The translations under genes were made by a program, and so were the position numbers. This document shows positions 26,514 through 41,479 of a DNA stretch of 64,000 bases, one piece after another. Under the pieces are notes generated by a model. The model searched no databases. It had not been told where the DNA came from and was given only the letters and a program-made list of their open reading frames with translations. The stretch is from Vanilla planifolia (taxonomy: Eukaryota > Streptophyta > Magnoliopsida > Asparagales > Orchidaceae), in contig JAIUJO010000447.1 in the NCBI GenBank assembly GCA_023846275.1, forward strand, positions 62,001 through 126,000, written 5' to 3'. The first letter of the stretch is position 1; every line of letters begins with the position of its first letter.

Positions 26514-28737
26514 CACTCAATAATGAAATATACATTTTAATCTTTTAAAATATTTTTTCTCTAAGATTTTGGCACAATTTTTGAGATTTTTTTATTTTTA
26601 CCTAAGTTTATAATTAATGATGTTGTTGCCAATTTCTTTTACAACCTTCTAATGATGCTTTTCATTACAATTTATCAGTTTTCTTCAAACATTTCACTTT
26701 AATTTCATTATATTTCTATCAATTCTAATTCTACTCTTGTGTGACCTTTGCATTCCTTATTTAGTAAATAATTAAATAATATTAAAAAAAACATTTTATT
26801 TATTTTTTAATTAAACCTTTTAATTAGTATCAATTTTAATAAGGAATGTTAATGATTAATCAAACATTGCTGGACTCAACTCGACCAGCTCTATGTAGCT
26901 AAATGTTCATTTTTATAGTTTTAAATAATTATTTTTCTATATTTTAGGAATCATTATGAAAAATGTTTATTCGTGCTTTATTTGATAATTAAAGATGTTA
27001 TAATTGATATCCTTAGAATTTTGTAATGTATCTTTTCTTTTAAATTTTTAATTTTTCAAATTCTTTTCTTTGGCTTGGTTAAATTACTATCCAACTTAAA
27101 TTCTACTCTTTTGTTAAATTTAAATCACATTGATTTTATCATATTACATTGCTTTAATTTATCTTATTTCAATTATAATCTATATTTCCTTGACAATATA
27201 ATAAAACTGTATTATTAGTTATTCTGATTTACTTTAGTAATTGGTTATAATTCAAAACTTTATCACATTCCTAGCTAATAAATATTTATTTGGTTATTCA
27301 ATAAAACTTTATTATTGGTTATATTTATTTGTTCCTTATTTAGTAATCAAGGATGTTACACAAAATATCCTCATTATCTTTTAATCAAACTTTCTTATAA
27401 AAGTTTCTCTCTTTGAAATCTTTTACTTTCATTTACTTATGTTACTATGAAACACTAATTCTTCTTTCATGTAAACATTGCTTCGTTTTGATTTTATTAT
27501 AGCATATTGCAACAATTAGTCTTGTTTTGGCTTTGTCAGATATTTATTAAATCTAAAATTAATAGTTCATTATTATTTATGATTCTTTTATATTGTAATT
27601 CCAAGTAATTCCAAATGAGGTTTTAATCAATTTAAGACAAACATCATTTGACTTGTCTTGACAAGCTAAATATTAAAAAATTAGTTTTATATTTTGAAAT
27701 ATCCTTTTTAGGGTTTTCGCATGACATACCTGGTATTTTGATTTAAACCTAAATTGAAGAGAAAAGGAGTCATATTAGATATGTCTAGTATTCGAAAATG
27801 TAGCTTTTAATATAATACTTCTTACATCTTTAAACTTTTCATATTGATTTTGTTTTATTCACTCCAATTCTCTTATAGTGTGACATTTATGTTGCATTGA
27901 TTAGTTTATATTAGTTCTCTTTAATTTTGTACAATTTTTATTAAATATATGTTTGTTTAGCTTTGAAAAATAGTTTTTTCTACTTATTTATTATAATAAT
28001 TTGCAATAATTCTAAACATAGTTCGATTAAGATTAAATAAATGTAATCAAACTTCTCGATGAACTTAAAGTTTGTTATTATTTTCTCATAATTAATTTTG
28101 TAAATTGTAGTGATTCTAAATAAGGTTCGAACAAAAAAAAGCATCACTGGACTTATCTAGAATAGTGACCTAAATAACAAATCATTTCTATATTTTTCTT
28201 AAAGATTTTATGTTCTAAACTTTTGACACATTTTATGAGATATTTTGATTCATTCAAAATTTGATAATCAAGAATGTTACACTCAATTTTCTTAGTATCG
28301 TTTAGCATAGCTTTCTGATACATTTTACATAATTTCACCAAATCTTTAACTTTGATTTTATTATGTTGCTATGAAATTCTAATTCTTCTTTTATGTCATC
28401 TTTACATACCATTGATTTGGTTATATTTTTTTAAAATTCAATTTATCTTATTTTAAATTTAATATATATTTTCATTTTAATAAAATAATAATTTATTATT
28501 ATTTATGGTTATTTCTTTTTGTATTTCATAATAATTTAAAATGAGATTTAATTGAGACAAAAATATTATCATTTACTCTTCTTCATGATCTCTTTGAAAT
28601 TAAATATTTGTTTTAATATCTATAAATACTTTTAGATTCAACTTTTTCACAAATTTTATGAGATATTTTTAGCTGTACTCGATTTGACAATCAAGGATAT
28701 AACACATGGCATTTATATTGTCTTTAAAAGCATCTTT

Positions 28738-28754
28738 CCCATATATATATATAT
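28738..28754. repeat. Short (AT)n microsatellite
   Basis: An uninterrupted alternating AT run of about eight units lies inside a reverse monomer, between a TTTCCCAT segment and CTCATTTGC. Confidence 0.8.
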
Positions 28755-31700
28755 CTCATTTGCTCAAAAGTTTTTCTTTGATTTTGTTATATTAATGTGA
28801 AACTTGTAATCTCAAATTATGTGACATTTTTATCAATTTGATTTATTTATATTACTTTACTTTAATTAATTTTATTTTAGCTTTATTACATATTCATTTA
28901 ATATTAAAATAAAAATGTATTATTTATGTTTAATATCTTTGGTAATTCATAGTAATATCCGATAAACTCTGATCAAGATGAAATAAATATTATTGGACTT
29001 ATCTAGATGAGCTTTATCTAGTTAATTTTTTTTTACATTTTTGTATATTTCAATTTCTATTATATTTTCATGGATCACAAGGCATTTGATTCATTCCATT
29101 TGTAATAATCAAGGATGTTACATTTGATCTTCTTAATATTTTTAAGTGCATCTTTTCCATAAAATTTATCTATTTAATTGATGTATTCATTTTGAATTTG
29201 GTCATATTGATATGTAACTCTAATTCTTCTCTTTTTTTATTTGGTTACATTATTATCACATAATTTATCATTTTTTATATTTTGATATATGTTCTTAACA
29301 TTAAGAAAATAATTTTTTAATTTTTTAAATTTTATTTGTTTTTATAATTTATAATATGTTCAAATGAGATTTGGTAAGGTGAAACAAATCTCATTATTCT
29401 ACCATGGAAAACCTCTATCAGATGAAATGCACATCTTTATTTGCTTACTTATTTTAACATGTAAAGCTTTTGTATGTTGTGCAAGATATTTTGATTTAAA
29501 CTAGATTTGACTATCAATGATCTTACACTTGATCTCCCTAGTATCTTAGATTGCAACTTTCCATGATAGTTTACCTCATTTTCTTAAGCTTTCTACTTCG
29601 ATTTTATTATATTATTATGTAACTCCAAATCTCCTATTATGCTACCTGTATGTTGCTCTCAATTTGCTATTTGACATTGTTACAATTTGTCTTATTTCAA
29701 GTTCAATAAATATTTATTTAATATTTAAAAATTATTATTATCTATTATTATTTTTATTTATAATTCTTAGTAATTTTAAAGATGGTCTAATTGAGATGAA
29801 GAAATGTCATTTAACACATCTCAATGAGCTCTTCCTATTAAATACTTATTTTTAAATTTTTTAAATATTTTATTTTCATTGATTTTAATAGTTTATTACA
29901 AAAAATAATAGTTTATTACTATTTGGACTCATTACATTGAGTTCTATCTATTTAAATGTTCTTGTTTATATTTCTAAGTATTTGTTTTATAATTTGTGAG
30001 CTACTTAGAAGACATTTTGATTGACACCAAATTTGATGATCGAGGGAATTACATTTGATCACCATAGTACCTTTGAAAGAACCTTTCTAAATAATTTAAG
30101 CTATTTCATAAAATGTTTTTCCTTTGATTTTTTATGTTACAATGCAGCCCTTAATTAATATTTAATAACCTTATAATCACATTGATTAGCATATACTATA
30201 TTGCTTAAATCTATATGATTCCAATTTTAACGTATATCTACTAAAAATTAAAAAATATTTTTTTTATTTTATATTCTTTTACTTTGGTAATTTGCTGTAA
30301 TTCCCATAAGATCTAATCAAAATGAAATAAAAAAACTAGACTGCCTTCATTGCTAATGAAATATTCAACTTTTTATCTTTGAAAATTTTATTTTTATAGT
30401 ATTAGAAAACTTTATGATGCCTTTTAACTCACACATAATATGTTGATCGAGAATGTCATAAGTTAATATCTTGGAATGCAACTTTGTTATAAAAATTATC
30501 TCATTTCATTAATTATTTTGCATTGATTTTTTTATCGTCTCATTTCAGTTTTAACATACACTTATTTTGGTAATTTGTACAAATTCCATAGAAAGCTTGA
30601 TCGAGACGAAATAAGTGTTAGTGTAAAATTTTTTATTTTTATATTTTTAAATTTGCTTTATTATTTTATCACACAATAAAAGTTATGCCGATTCTTCCAT
30701 AATTTTATGGTCAAAGATACTACAATTGATCTCTTTAGTACCTTGAAATTGACATGCCCACATAATTACAAAACATTAAACAAATTGTTTCCTTTGTTTT
30801 TTTTATATTGCAATGTAAATAAAAATCTACTTTCGTGTCACTATTACACCAAATCTATGTGGTTTTCTAGTGTTGCTTTAATTTGTCTTATTTGGTTCTT
30901 AATATATATAAAATTTTAAAAAATAATAACTTATTATTATCTATACTTATTATTTTGGTAATTTGTAGTAATTTTAAATGAGGGCTGATGAGGTGGAATA
31001 AATGTTATTGTTCACCTTTAGAGAAACCTTATTTAGTCAAAAATTTCATTTTTTATATTTTATAATGTTATATCTTTTTTAGTTTTGGTGTTTTTTATGA
31101 GATATTTTGGTACATAGTTTTTGACATTTGAAGAAGATACCTTTCATCTTTTTAATTTCTTAGAATACAATTATCATAGAAAATTTATTTTATTTCTCTA
31201 ACTTTGTAGCAATCACTAGGCTATATTACTATATTATTCTACATCTCTTATCATGTGACCCCTTCATCACATTTATTAGTTATATTACATTGCTTCAATT
31301 TTTCTTATTTCAAGTTCAATATATATTTTCATGATATTAAAAAAATATTATTTTTGTTTACGCTTATTTACTCTATTAGTTAAATGTAATTATGAACAAG
31401 GTCTTGTTGAAGCAAAACAAATGTCTTGAACTCATCTAGACAAGCCTTTTCCAATTACTTATTCATTATTATAATTTTAAATAATTTTTCTAGGTTTTTG
31501 ACATACTTTGTGTGATATTTTGTAGGATGTTATACTTGATCCTCTTAATATCTTGCCATGCCACTTTCTTATGAGTTTTGTCTCATTTCTTCAAAGTTTT
31601 TATGTCTATTTAGTTCTATCAATTTGTAACTCTAATTCTCACCTATTGTGTTATTTACATATCTTTTATTTCATTACATTATATTATTTTAGTTTAACTC

Positions 31701-31866
31701 ATTTCAATGTTAGCATATGTTTGCTTAATGTTAATATATTAATTTATTATTATTTTTACTAGTCTTTTTTTGTAATATTAGTAATTGATAAATGAGGTAT
31801 AACCAAATTAAAACAAACATCAACTCATGTCAATGATCATACATAATTAATTAGTCGTTTTTATTT

Positions 31867-32120
31867 TTCAAAATGTTATATTTTTCAATGTTTTGATATG
31901 CCTGATAAGATATTTTGATTCATACTTGATCTAATGAATGAGGATGTTGCTTCATTCACTTAAGTATCTTTAAATATTTTACTTTGTCATATTTTCATAT
32001 TTCAAAATGTTATATTTTAAAAGGTTTTCATATGCTAGATAAGAAATTTTGATTTATACTTGATTTAATGAATGAGGATGTTGCTTCATTTGCTTAAGTA
32101 TCTTTAAATATTTTACTTTG
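31867..32120 (-). repeat. Local 134-bp-offset segmental duplication within the satellite
   Basis: Two 120-bp copies (31867-31986 and 32001-32120) are separated by 14 bp. They share long near-identical stretches, such as AATGAATGAGGATGTTGCTT and GTATCTTTAAATATTTTACT. They differ at only a small number of positions, far fewer than neighbouring monomers differ from one another. The duplicated part covers the box 2 segment only, so the offset is well below a monomer. It is a recent slippage-type duplication in an otherwise old array. Confidence 0.85.
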
Positions 32121-35100
32121 GCTTTTTTATGTAACCATGTAACCTTAACTTTCGAATAGCATGACCTCTTAATTACATTGATTTGGTAATATTTCATTAT
32201 TTTATTTTATGTTATTTAATATTTAATATATATTTAATTAAAATTAAGAATATTTTTTATTATTTATGTCTATTTCTTTAGTAATAATCAATAATGTTAA
32301 ACATGTTTTGATATAGTTGAAATGAATATCATGGACTTTTCTCAATGAGCTTTATTCAATTACATATATGTTTTTTGAATATTAAATTTTTTTATTTTTT
32401 AGAGTTTCAAAATGCTTTGCTAGATGTTTTTGTATGCACCTGATTTGATGATCAAGAATATTACACTCAATCTTCTTAATATCTTTGAATGAAACTTTCC
32501 CATACAAACTATACTATTTTTTAAAATTTTTTACTTTTAATTCATTACAATACAATAAAACTCTGTATTTTCTATTATTTAACCTTTGGGTAGTTATGAT
32601 TTTTTTGTATTTCATTGCTTCAATTTATCTAATTTTAGTTTCCATAAAAATTTATATAAAAGTATCATTATTATTTATGTTTTACTATTTCAAAGTATTT
32701 CCAAAATAGGATCAATTAAGACAAAAGAAAAAGTGTCAAGCTCTTCAAAATGTTTTATAGTTGATTTGACAACTAAAGATGTCACACTCCATCTTTATAG
32801 TAATGTAGAATGTAAGTTTTTTGTATATTTTATCTCATTTCTTTAAATATTTTTCACTCATCTATTTTTTATTCTTTAGTCTTAACTGGCAAGTTTCTTT
32901 TATTTCTACCTTATTTGATTATTGAAGATTTTTTTCTTGAGGTCCTCGGTGCCTTAGAGTGCAACTTTTCTTTGTTATTTTTCTAATTTCTTTAAAGTTT
33001 TTATGGTCATTTGGTTTTGCTTATATGAAACTATAATTTCTTTCTCACGTGAGGTTTGCATTGCTTTGATTAAGAGATATTACATTGTTGCAATTTTAAT
33101 CATTTTAGGTTCAAAGTATTATTATTTTAAATTAAAATAATAATTTATTATTATTTACTTTTAAAAACAAATATTGTTGGACTCATCTCGACATGTCTAT
33201 TTAAATAAATATTCATTTATTTATGATTAAAAGTTTACTTTCTATTGTCTTTGCAAGCTTTAAGATATATTTTAATTTTTTTATTTTTGATGACTTAGGA
33301 TGTCACACTCTTTATATTTAATATCTTATAAAATAACTTTCCAAATAATTTATATTAGCTTTTCAAACATTTCACCAGAATTATGTAATCCAAAAATGAA
33401 ACTCAAAATCTCTTACTGTGTGACCATTACATTACATTCATTTAACGCATTGATTTGCTTCAATTTATCTCACTTAATCTTTAATATACACTTTCTACAC
33501 ATTAAAATAACTATTTATTGTTATTTATGCTTACTTATTTTATTAATTTCTTGTAATTCAAATCAATGTCTGATTGAGACGAAGAAAATGTTGTTACACT
33601 AATCTTGATTTTAATTATATCATTTTTATATTTTTTAGTACAATATTTTTTCTAATATTTTGACACACGTTATGAAGCATTTTGATTAGTACATGATTCA
33701 ACAATTGAGAGTGTTACTCTTGAACTTCATGGTATACCAAAATAATGGTTTCATAAAATTTTTTTTTCTTCTCATCAAAAGTTTTATAATGATATTTTTA
33801 TTTTTCTATGAAACTATAACTCCTCTCTTTTGTGACCTTGACATTGCCTTAATTTAGTTGTATTACTTTTTTAAAATTTTTCTCAAATTAGCCTTATTAT
33901 ATTTTTACAAAATATAAAATTAATAATTTTTTGTTATTTATGATTTTATAATTTGGTAATTCTTAAAAATTCTAAACAGTGCCTAATCAGGAAAAAATTA
34001 AATTTGTTGGCACGTCTTGATGAGCTATGTTTAACTAAACACTTATTTTTTTTAGTGTTTTAATTTTTAGGACTTTAGCATTCTTTGCAAGTCATTTAAA
34101 TTGATACTTAATGTAGCGATTTAGGATCTCAAGGTTGATCTCCACAGTATATTGGAGGGAAACTTTCTAACAAATTTAATCTTGTTTCTTCATTTCCTAT
34201 TTTTATTTTCTTCTATTGTTGTGTAACTCTAATTCTTATCTTATTTGGCCTTTAGATGACTTTGATTTTGTTATGTTTACACGTTTAACACATAATACAT
34301 ATTTACTTAATATTAAAAGGATATGTTTTTATTATTTATGCCTATTGACTTTGTGAATCTTAATAATCAAAAATAAGCTTCAATCTAAACAAATCAAATG
34401 TTGTTAGAGTGTTCTCAATAAGCTCTATCTAATTAAATATTTGTTTTAATATTTCTAAATATATTATTTTTTATGTCTTTGAGATTTTTAAAGAGTGATT
34501 TTGACTTAGACCTTATTTTACAGTCATGTTTTTTATTTGTTGTCCTTGTTATCTTTAAATTCCTTCTCTGAGTGCAATTGTTCATTTCAAACTTTTTACT
34601 GTGATAATGTTATGTTATTATGTAACTATAAATCTCTTATAACATGACCATTCAATTGTGTTTACATGGCTATATTATATTTCTTAAATTTAACTCATTT
34701 ATACATTCGTATATGTCTACATAATATAAAAAATAATAATTTATTATTAATTTGTTTTATTTTATTTTGTAATTTTATACTAATTCCAAATGTGATTTGA
34801 TAGCTACAAAATAAAAAAGTTGGACTAATCTCAATGAGCTATATCAAACTAAATACTCATTTTTATATGACTAATTATTTTAATTTTTATGATTTTGCAA
34901 TAGTTTGTTAGAAATTTTTCTTTGCACATAATCATAATATCCAAGATATTAAACTTGATCTCTTCCACACCACTGGATAAAATTTTTATGGAGAAGTTTT
35001 CTTATATTTTGAAATTTTTCTTTTTGATTCAATTATATTACTATGTAATACAAAATCTCCTCTCATGTGACCTTTACATTGATTAGTTTTGTTATATTAA

Positions 35101-38100
35101 ATTACTTCAATTTATCTCAATTAAGCTTTAATATACTTTTTATAGTTTTAAAAAATAAAAAATATTATTATTTATACTTATTTAATTTGTTAATTCATAA
35201 TAATCTGAGACAAAGTCTAATGATGATGAAGGAAACTTTGCTAGACTAATCCAAAACTTTTTTTGATTTTTTTATTTTATTTTTTTTCTTTTTATGCAAC
35301 TTAATGATACATTTCAGTAGGTCCTTTTTTTCCTAATCAAGAAAGTTACACTTGATCTCCATTGTATCATGAAATGCAAAGCTCATGAATAATTCAACTT
35401 ATTAATTCACATATTTCACTTTAATTTTTTAAATTACCTTGTAAGTCTAAATCTTCTCTCGTGTGACCATTTCGTCACTTTGATTTCTTTTTTTATAATA
35501 CTTCAATTATTTTTCATTTTCCCTTTAGTAAAAATTAATTTATTTTAAAATCATCAATTTTACTATTTATTCTTATTTAATTTTTTAAATTTATAATAAT
35601 TCAAAAAAGGATCGATTTGAATTAAGAGAAACATCATTGGACTCATCTGCATGAACTCTACATAAATAAATATTAATTTTTGTACATTTGAATGATTTAT
35701 TTTCTCATATTTTTGTGCAAAGTTTATGAGACATTTTGATTGATTATTAAAGTGATGATTGAACTTTTTACTCTCAATTTAGTTAGCTTTTAGAAAGCAA
35801 CTTTACAAATGAATTTATCATATTTATTAAAAATGTTCTCTTTAATTTATGTACATATGTCTATGAAACACAATTTATCCTCTGAAATGACCCTTACATT
35901 ATTTTCATTTATGTATATAGCATTCCCTCAATTTATGAAATTTTTATAGCAATACATATTAATTTATTAATGAAATAATAATATTTTGTTATTTATGATA
36001 TACTATTTTGATAATTCTCTGTGAATCTAACAAAGGTTAAATGGAGACAACACATATAATTAGACTAGTCTCAATGAGCTCCATCTAATTAAATATTTAT
36101 GTTTAATATTTTAAAATGTTATATCAAAGACATTGTCACACTTCACATGGAAATTCAAAATGCGCTTGAGTTTATGATAGTGGATGTTATGCTTGATCTT
36201 TATAATTCCTTGGAGTAAACATTTCTAGTATAAGTTTTCTCATTTCTTAAAATTTGATGATTTGATGTTATTATACTACTATATGAATCAAAATCTTCTC
36301 TCATATGACCTTTGCCTAACTTTTATTTGGTTTATTACATTCTTTCAAATAACCTCATTTCATCATCATTACATATTTTCTTAAAATTGTAAAAATATAT
36401 TATTATATAATGCTATTTAAATTAGTAATTCATAATAGTTTGTAAAGAAGTCTCTTTTGATGAAACAAATGTCATCAAAATTTTCTTAAGGAGGTCTACT
36501 ACACATAATATTCATTTTGGTATTTTAAAATATTTTATTTTCTATAATTGTTTCTCATTTTATGAATTATTTCTGTTCACACTTATTTTTATTTTCCAGA
36601 TTGCTACACACAATCTCCTTAATTCCATAGAGTAAATCTTAACCATATCATTTCTCTTATTAATTTAATTTTTTCAATTACATTAGGTTAAATTATTATT
36701 TCACTGTAATTCTCTTATCATGCAACTTTTACATCACCATATTTTTTATATCATAATGCCTCAACATGTCTAAATTTAGCATTAGTTTATAATTATTTCA
36801 TATTTTAAAAAATATTTTTTATTGTCATTTAATTCGTGTTTCGCAAAACTTTAAACAAAGTCAATTGGAGACTAAGCAAACTTTTTGGGCTCGTCATGGT
36901 TAGCTTTATTTATTGTACCTTATTTGATGAATAAGAATATTGCACTTGATCTTCCAGGGATATTCTATTACAACTTTTATATTCAATGTATCTGATTTTG
37001 CCAAATATTTTCTTTAATTTCGATATATTACAATAAAACTCCAATTAACTTCTCGTATCACATTTATATCGCTTTATTTTTTGTGTTATATTGTTTCAAT
37101 TCCTCTCATTTCAACTTTATTATATAATCATGCAGTTTTAAAATAATAATTTAATATTATTTATTCTTAATTGTTTTAGTTATACATTGTAATTATAATT
37201 GATGTATTCTTGGGGTAGAAAAAACATTATTGTGCTCTTCTTGATCAACTATATCAATTTAAACAAATGTTTTATAATTTGTATGTTTTAATTTATATGG
37301 TTTTTTCTTACTTTAAAAAAATTGATTCTCACTTAGATGATTAAAGATATTGCATATGATCTCTTTAGTAATTTGGAATAAAATATTTTCCTAAAATGTT
37401 TGTAAAATTTCCTCAAACTTTTCCCTTTGAATTTGCTATATTACTATATAAATTTGAACATGTTCACATAAGGCATTTACATTCCTTCAATTTTGTTTGT
37501 TGCATTACTTGAATTTAACTTGTTTTAGCTTCACTATATATTTACTTAATATTAAAATAATAAAATATTTTTTTATTTATGCTTTTTTGCAACTATAGTT
37601 CATAATAATTCATAATTAGAACTGATTACTATGAAAAAAATGTCATTGCATTGTAATCAACGAGCTCCACCCAATTAAATATTTAATTATATAATTTTAA
37701 ATATTTTATTTTCAAAGATTTTGGCAAACTTTAGATATTTTATTTTCCATTTTTTTGGCATGGTTTTGAAGACATTGTTGTTCATAAGTTTTTGATGCAC
37801 AAGAATATTACACATGATGTTGTTGAGATCTTAGAATGAGAATTTTCAATTGGTTATATTATTACATAACTCTTTGTCTCCTCTATTACGACAATTTCTC
37901 TTTAATTTGATTATGTTGCATTGCTTAAATTTTCTTTTATCATATTTAATATAAATTTACTATAAATTAGAATAATAATTTATTATTTTTAAATTTATTT
38001 ACAATTTTAGTTCACATTAATTTTCAACTAGGTATAATTGAGATGAAGCAAATGTTATTAGACTGTCATAATAACCTCTAAATAACTTAATATTCATTTT

Positions 38101-38854
38101 TATTTTTTTAAATATTTTATTTACTAAGTGTTTTGTACACTTTATAAGTCATCTTAAATTTCACAATCTTTAACGAATTTACACTCGTTCTACTTAGTAT
38201 CTTTGATTGCAACTTTTGTGCATGATTTATCCCTTTCTACAAATGTTTTGTTCGATTATGTTATTTTATTTTGTAAATCTAAATCTTCTCTCATTTAACA
38301 ATTATATTGCTTTTTTCTAGCTATATTGCAATGCTTTCATTCATTTAATTTATGCTTTCTTATATATTTTGCTTTATTTGGGAAAATATTTGTTTTATTT
38401 TTTATGCATATTTGCTTTAGTAATTTATAACAACTTAAGCAAGGTCCAATTGACATAAAATAAATTTTGCCATGCTCACCACATAGAGGTCCATCAAATT
38501 AAACATTAATTTTCATTGAAAAAGATATTTGTTTCAGAATTTTGATATGCTTTTTAAGATATTTCAATTTGTAATGATTTAATGATCAAGGATACTATAC
38601 TCATTTTCTTTAGTATCTTGGAATGCTATTTTCTCATACAATATATGTCTTTTCTCCAAAGTGTTTGCTTTGATTTCCATATATTACTCTTAAACTATAA
38701 ATCTTCTCTCCTACATCCTATACATTTCTTTTGTTTGTTTTATGACATTGATGCAATTTATCTTATTTAAACCTTAATATATCTTTAGTTAATGTTAAAA
38801 TAACAATTTTTTTGTTTTTATGCACATTTACTTATGTAGTTTATATCCAACCCA

Positions 38855-41455
38855 TTACACTAAAGATATTGAGTACAACATCATCAATCATTAAACAATA
38901 AATTAAAATATCTCATAAAACATGCTAAAATTATAAAAAAAAATAAAGTATTTTAAAAAATTATATTTAATTAAATAGAGCTCATAAGGATAAGTTCAAT
39001 GATATCACTTACATCTTAATCAATCCTCATTTGGAATTATTGTAAATTATAGAAGTAAACAAGCAAAAAAAAATCTAGTTATTATTATAATATTATATTA
39101 ATATATATTAAAGTTGAAATGAGTTATATTAAGATGATATAATATAATCAAATCAAGCCAAATAAAAAGTTAGATGAAATTTTAAGTGACATAGTAATAG
39201 TTGGATAGCAAAGTACACGAATAGAAGCGTATAGAAGATAAACAAAAAATAATAGTTGGATAGCACTCGTCAAGGTTAGTCTAGCGAATACCTTGTAAAA
39301 CATGTAGAAAATTTACAAAATATTTTGTAAAAAAAATTAAAAATGAATACTATGTTGGATAAAGATAATTAAGGAATTTCCAACTTTTTTATTTTGAATG
39401 TGACATCATTTCAAATAATTGGGAATTATGGAAGTAAATGAGTAAAATAATAAAAGTTGATTTTCTTTAATTATAAGTAATTGTATATTAAATCAAAAAC
39501 TAAGACAAATTGAAACAATGTTATACAATTAATTCAAAGTGATGTAAAACTCACACAAATGGTGATTTAGTGGTCCTTAGTAATATATCAAATTGAAATA
39601 TAATTTTTTTAAGAAATGAGATAAGTTATACAAGAAAGTTTTGGCATAAGACACTAGGGTAACTGATTATAGCATCTTTGATAATGGATATTGATACAAT
39701 AAAAATGAGTTATAAGATTATCAAAGTTGTTCAAAATAAAAATATTTAAACATATAGAAAAGGATCGACATAAATATAAATAAATTATTATTTTCTAAAT
39801 TTTAAGTACATATATATTAAATATGAAATGTGACAAATTAAAGCAATAGTAAAAAAATCAAGGTGATGTAAAAGTCACACTATAAAAATTAGAGTTATGT
39901 AATATTATAAGTATATTAATGAGCAAAATTTAGAAAAAAAAAGAGGTAAATTATAGAAGAATGTTTCATTAAAATATATTAAGTAGATTCATTGTAATAT
40001 TCTCAATCTTCAAATCAAGTATGGACTAAAATGCATTAGTAAGCATGCCAAATAAATAATGTATAAAATATTTAAAAATAACAAAATGAAAATTAAAAAG
40101 GATTAACAACATAGAGAAGAGTATAACGACATTGATTTCATCTCGAGCAGACGTAACTTGAAATTACTACAAATTACTTGATTAAATTTACGAAAATAAG
40201 AATAAGTTAAATTTTTTTTATTTTAAGAAATTAAAAATCAAAATTGGAATGAGATAATTTTATGCAAGCAAATAACACTTAATCAAAGCAATGTAGAGTT
40301 CAAAAGAGAATAGATTAAGGGCTATATTGTAATATAACTAATTCAACGAAACAATTTTAAGAAATAGGAGAAATTGCAAAGTAAAATTACATTCAAAGTA
40401 ACTAATGATATTGAGTATAATATCCACAATAACTAAATAACACTTGAATCTAGATGACATGTGAAGCATGCTAAAATAATTAAAAAGTAAATAATTTAAT
40501 TTACAAAAAATAAATATTTAGTTAAATAGAGTTCATCAAGATGTGTGCAATGAAGTTTTTTCATCTAGATTTGCACTTACGATATACTCTGAATTAACAA
40601 AATAAAAAAATAAAATGACAAATTATTATTTTAATATTAAATAATTAAAAAACTAAAACTAAGATGTGATAAATAAAAAAATGTAATATAGCAAAATGAA
40701 AGGGATGTAATATTTACTTGACATGAGATTCAGAGATAAATAGTAATATAACAAAAAAAAAGGAAATGTTTGAAGAATTGAGTTCAATTCTATGAGAAAG
40801 ATGCATTATTATGTGCTAAAGAGATTGAATATAATATGCTCAATCATCTAATCAACTACAAATAAAAACGTCAATTAAAGCATGCCAAAGCCCTTGAAGG
40901 TAAAATATTTAAAAATTTCAAATTAATTAATTAGTTAGATAGAGCTCATGAATAAATTCCAATATTGTTTTCAATCTCAATTAAATTTCATTTTGAACTA
41001 TTATGAATTACCTGAAAATATCAACATAAATAGTTACAAGTATTAAATGAATATTTATTAAACCTCAAGTGAGATTAACTAAAGCGATGCACTATAACGA
41101 AATGAAGGTGACATGAAGGTTACAACAGAAGAAATTTTGTTATATAGTAGAATAAACAAATTAATAGTCAAAATTGAATAAATGGGATTTAGTTTTAGGA
41201 ACAAGTGACATTCTAAGATACTAAGGAGATTCAATGTAATATTCTCAATCATTAAATCAAGTATGAATAGAAACTTCTTCTAAAGATTAAAATAAATTTA
41301 AAATAAAATTTTATAAAATTAGAAATTAATATTTAATTGAATAAAGCTAATCAAGATGACTCGAAAATATGTTTATTTTAGCTTGATTGAATCTTATTTG
41401 AAATTACTTTGAATTATTAAAATAAATAACCAAGAACAACAACAACCTCTTTTGA
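38855..41455 (+). repeat. Diverged ~415-bp satellite, forward block 3
   Basis: Switch to forward orientation at about 38855: reverse-type TTTACTTATGTAGTTTATA is followed by forward CATTACACTAAAGATATTGA. About six monomers follow, with box 2 near 38860, 39650, 39980, 40395, 40815 and 41218. The monomer around 39190-39310 is scrambled (see 39195-39265). The block ends in ATTAAAATAAATAACCAAGA next to an AT microsatellite. Confidence 0.85.
39195..39265. repeat. 16-bp direct repeats flanking a 39-bp insert
   Basis: TAATAGTTGGATAGCA occurs at 39195-39210 and again at 39250-39265, enclosing 39 bp that does not resemble the satellite consensus. The monomer order is also disturbed just after: dyad-box sequence is followed immediately by sequence from after box 2. 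The arrangement fits a target-site-type duplication or a templated repair insertion; which one cannot be decided here. Confidence 0.75.
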
Positions 41456-41477
41456 ACATATATATATATATATATAC
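41456..41477. repeat. (AT)n microsatellite at an orientation switch
   Basis: An alternating AT run of about ten units, then ACATACATA, separates a forward monomer that ends in AAATAAATAACC from a reverse monomer that begins TAAATTAATTTATTA. The two monomers stop at nearly the same internal position, so the junction is a near-palindrome with the microsatellite at its centre. Confidence 0.85.
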
Positions 41478-41479
41478 AT

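Larger units (their letters stand above)
25485..38855 (-). repeat. Diverged ~415-bp satellite, long reverse block
   Basis: About 32 monomers in reverse orientation. Box 2 complements lie near 25868, 26286, 27015, 27370, 27785, 28290, 28715, 29125, 29545, 30065, 30460, 30735, 31150, 31540, 31960, 32480, 32945, 33315, 33730, 34150, 34550, 34960, 35365, 35785, 36205, 36620, 36955, 37365, 37830, 38195 and 38610. Dyad boxes read ACTCATCTCGATGAGCAC (26499), ATCTCAATGAGCTCTT (29820) and GTCTCAATGAGCTCC (36068). Many short open frames fall here (for example 32485-32709 and 33300-33602). They follow monomer phase, are Phe/Ile/Tyr-rich and lack domains, so no gene is called. Confidence 0.9.

Noticed and set aside
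33300-33602. A 100-codon plus-strand open frame
   Set aside because: Contained in reverse satellite monomers and explained by monomer phase; not conserved in adjacent units.
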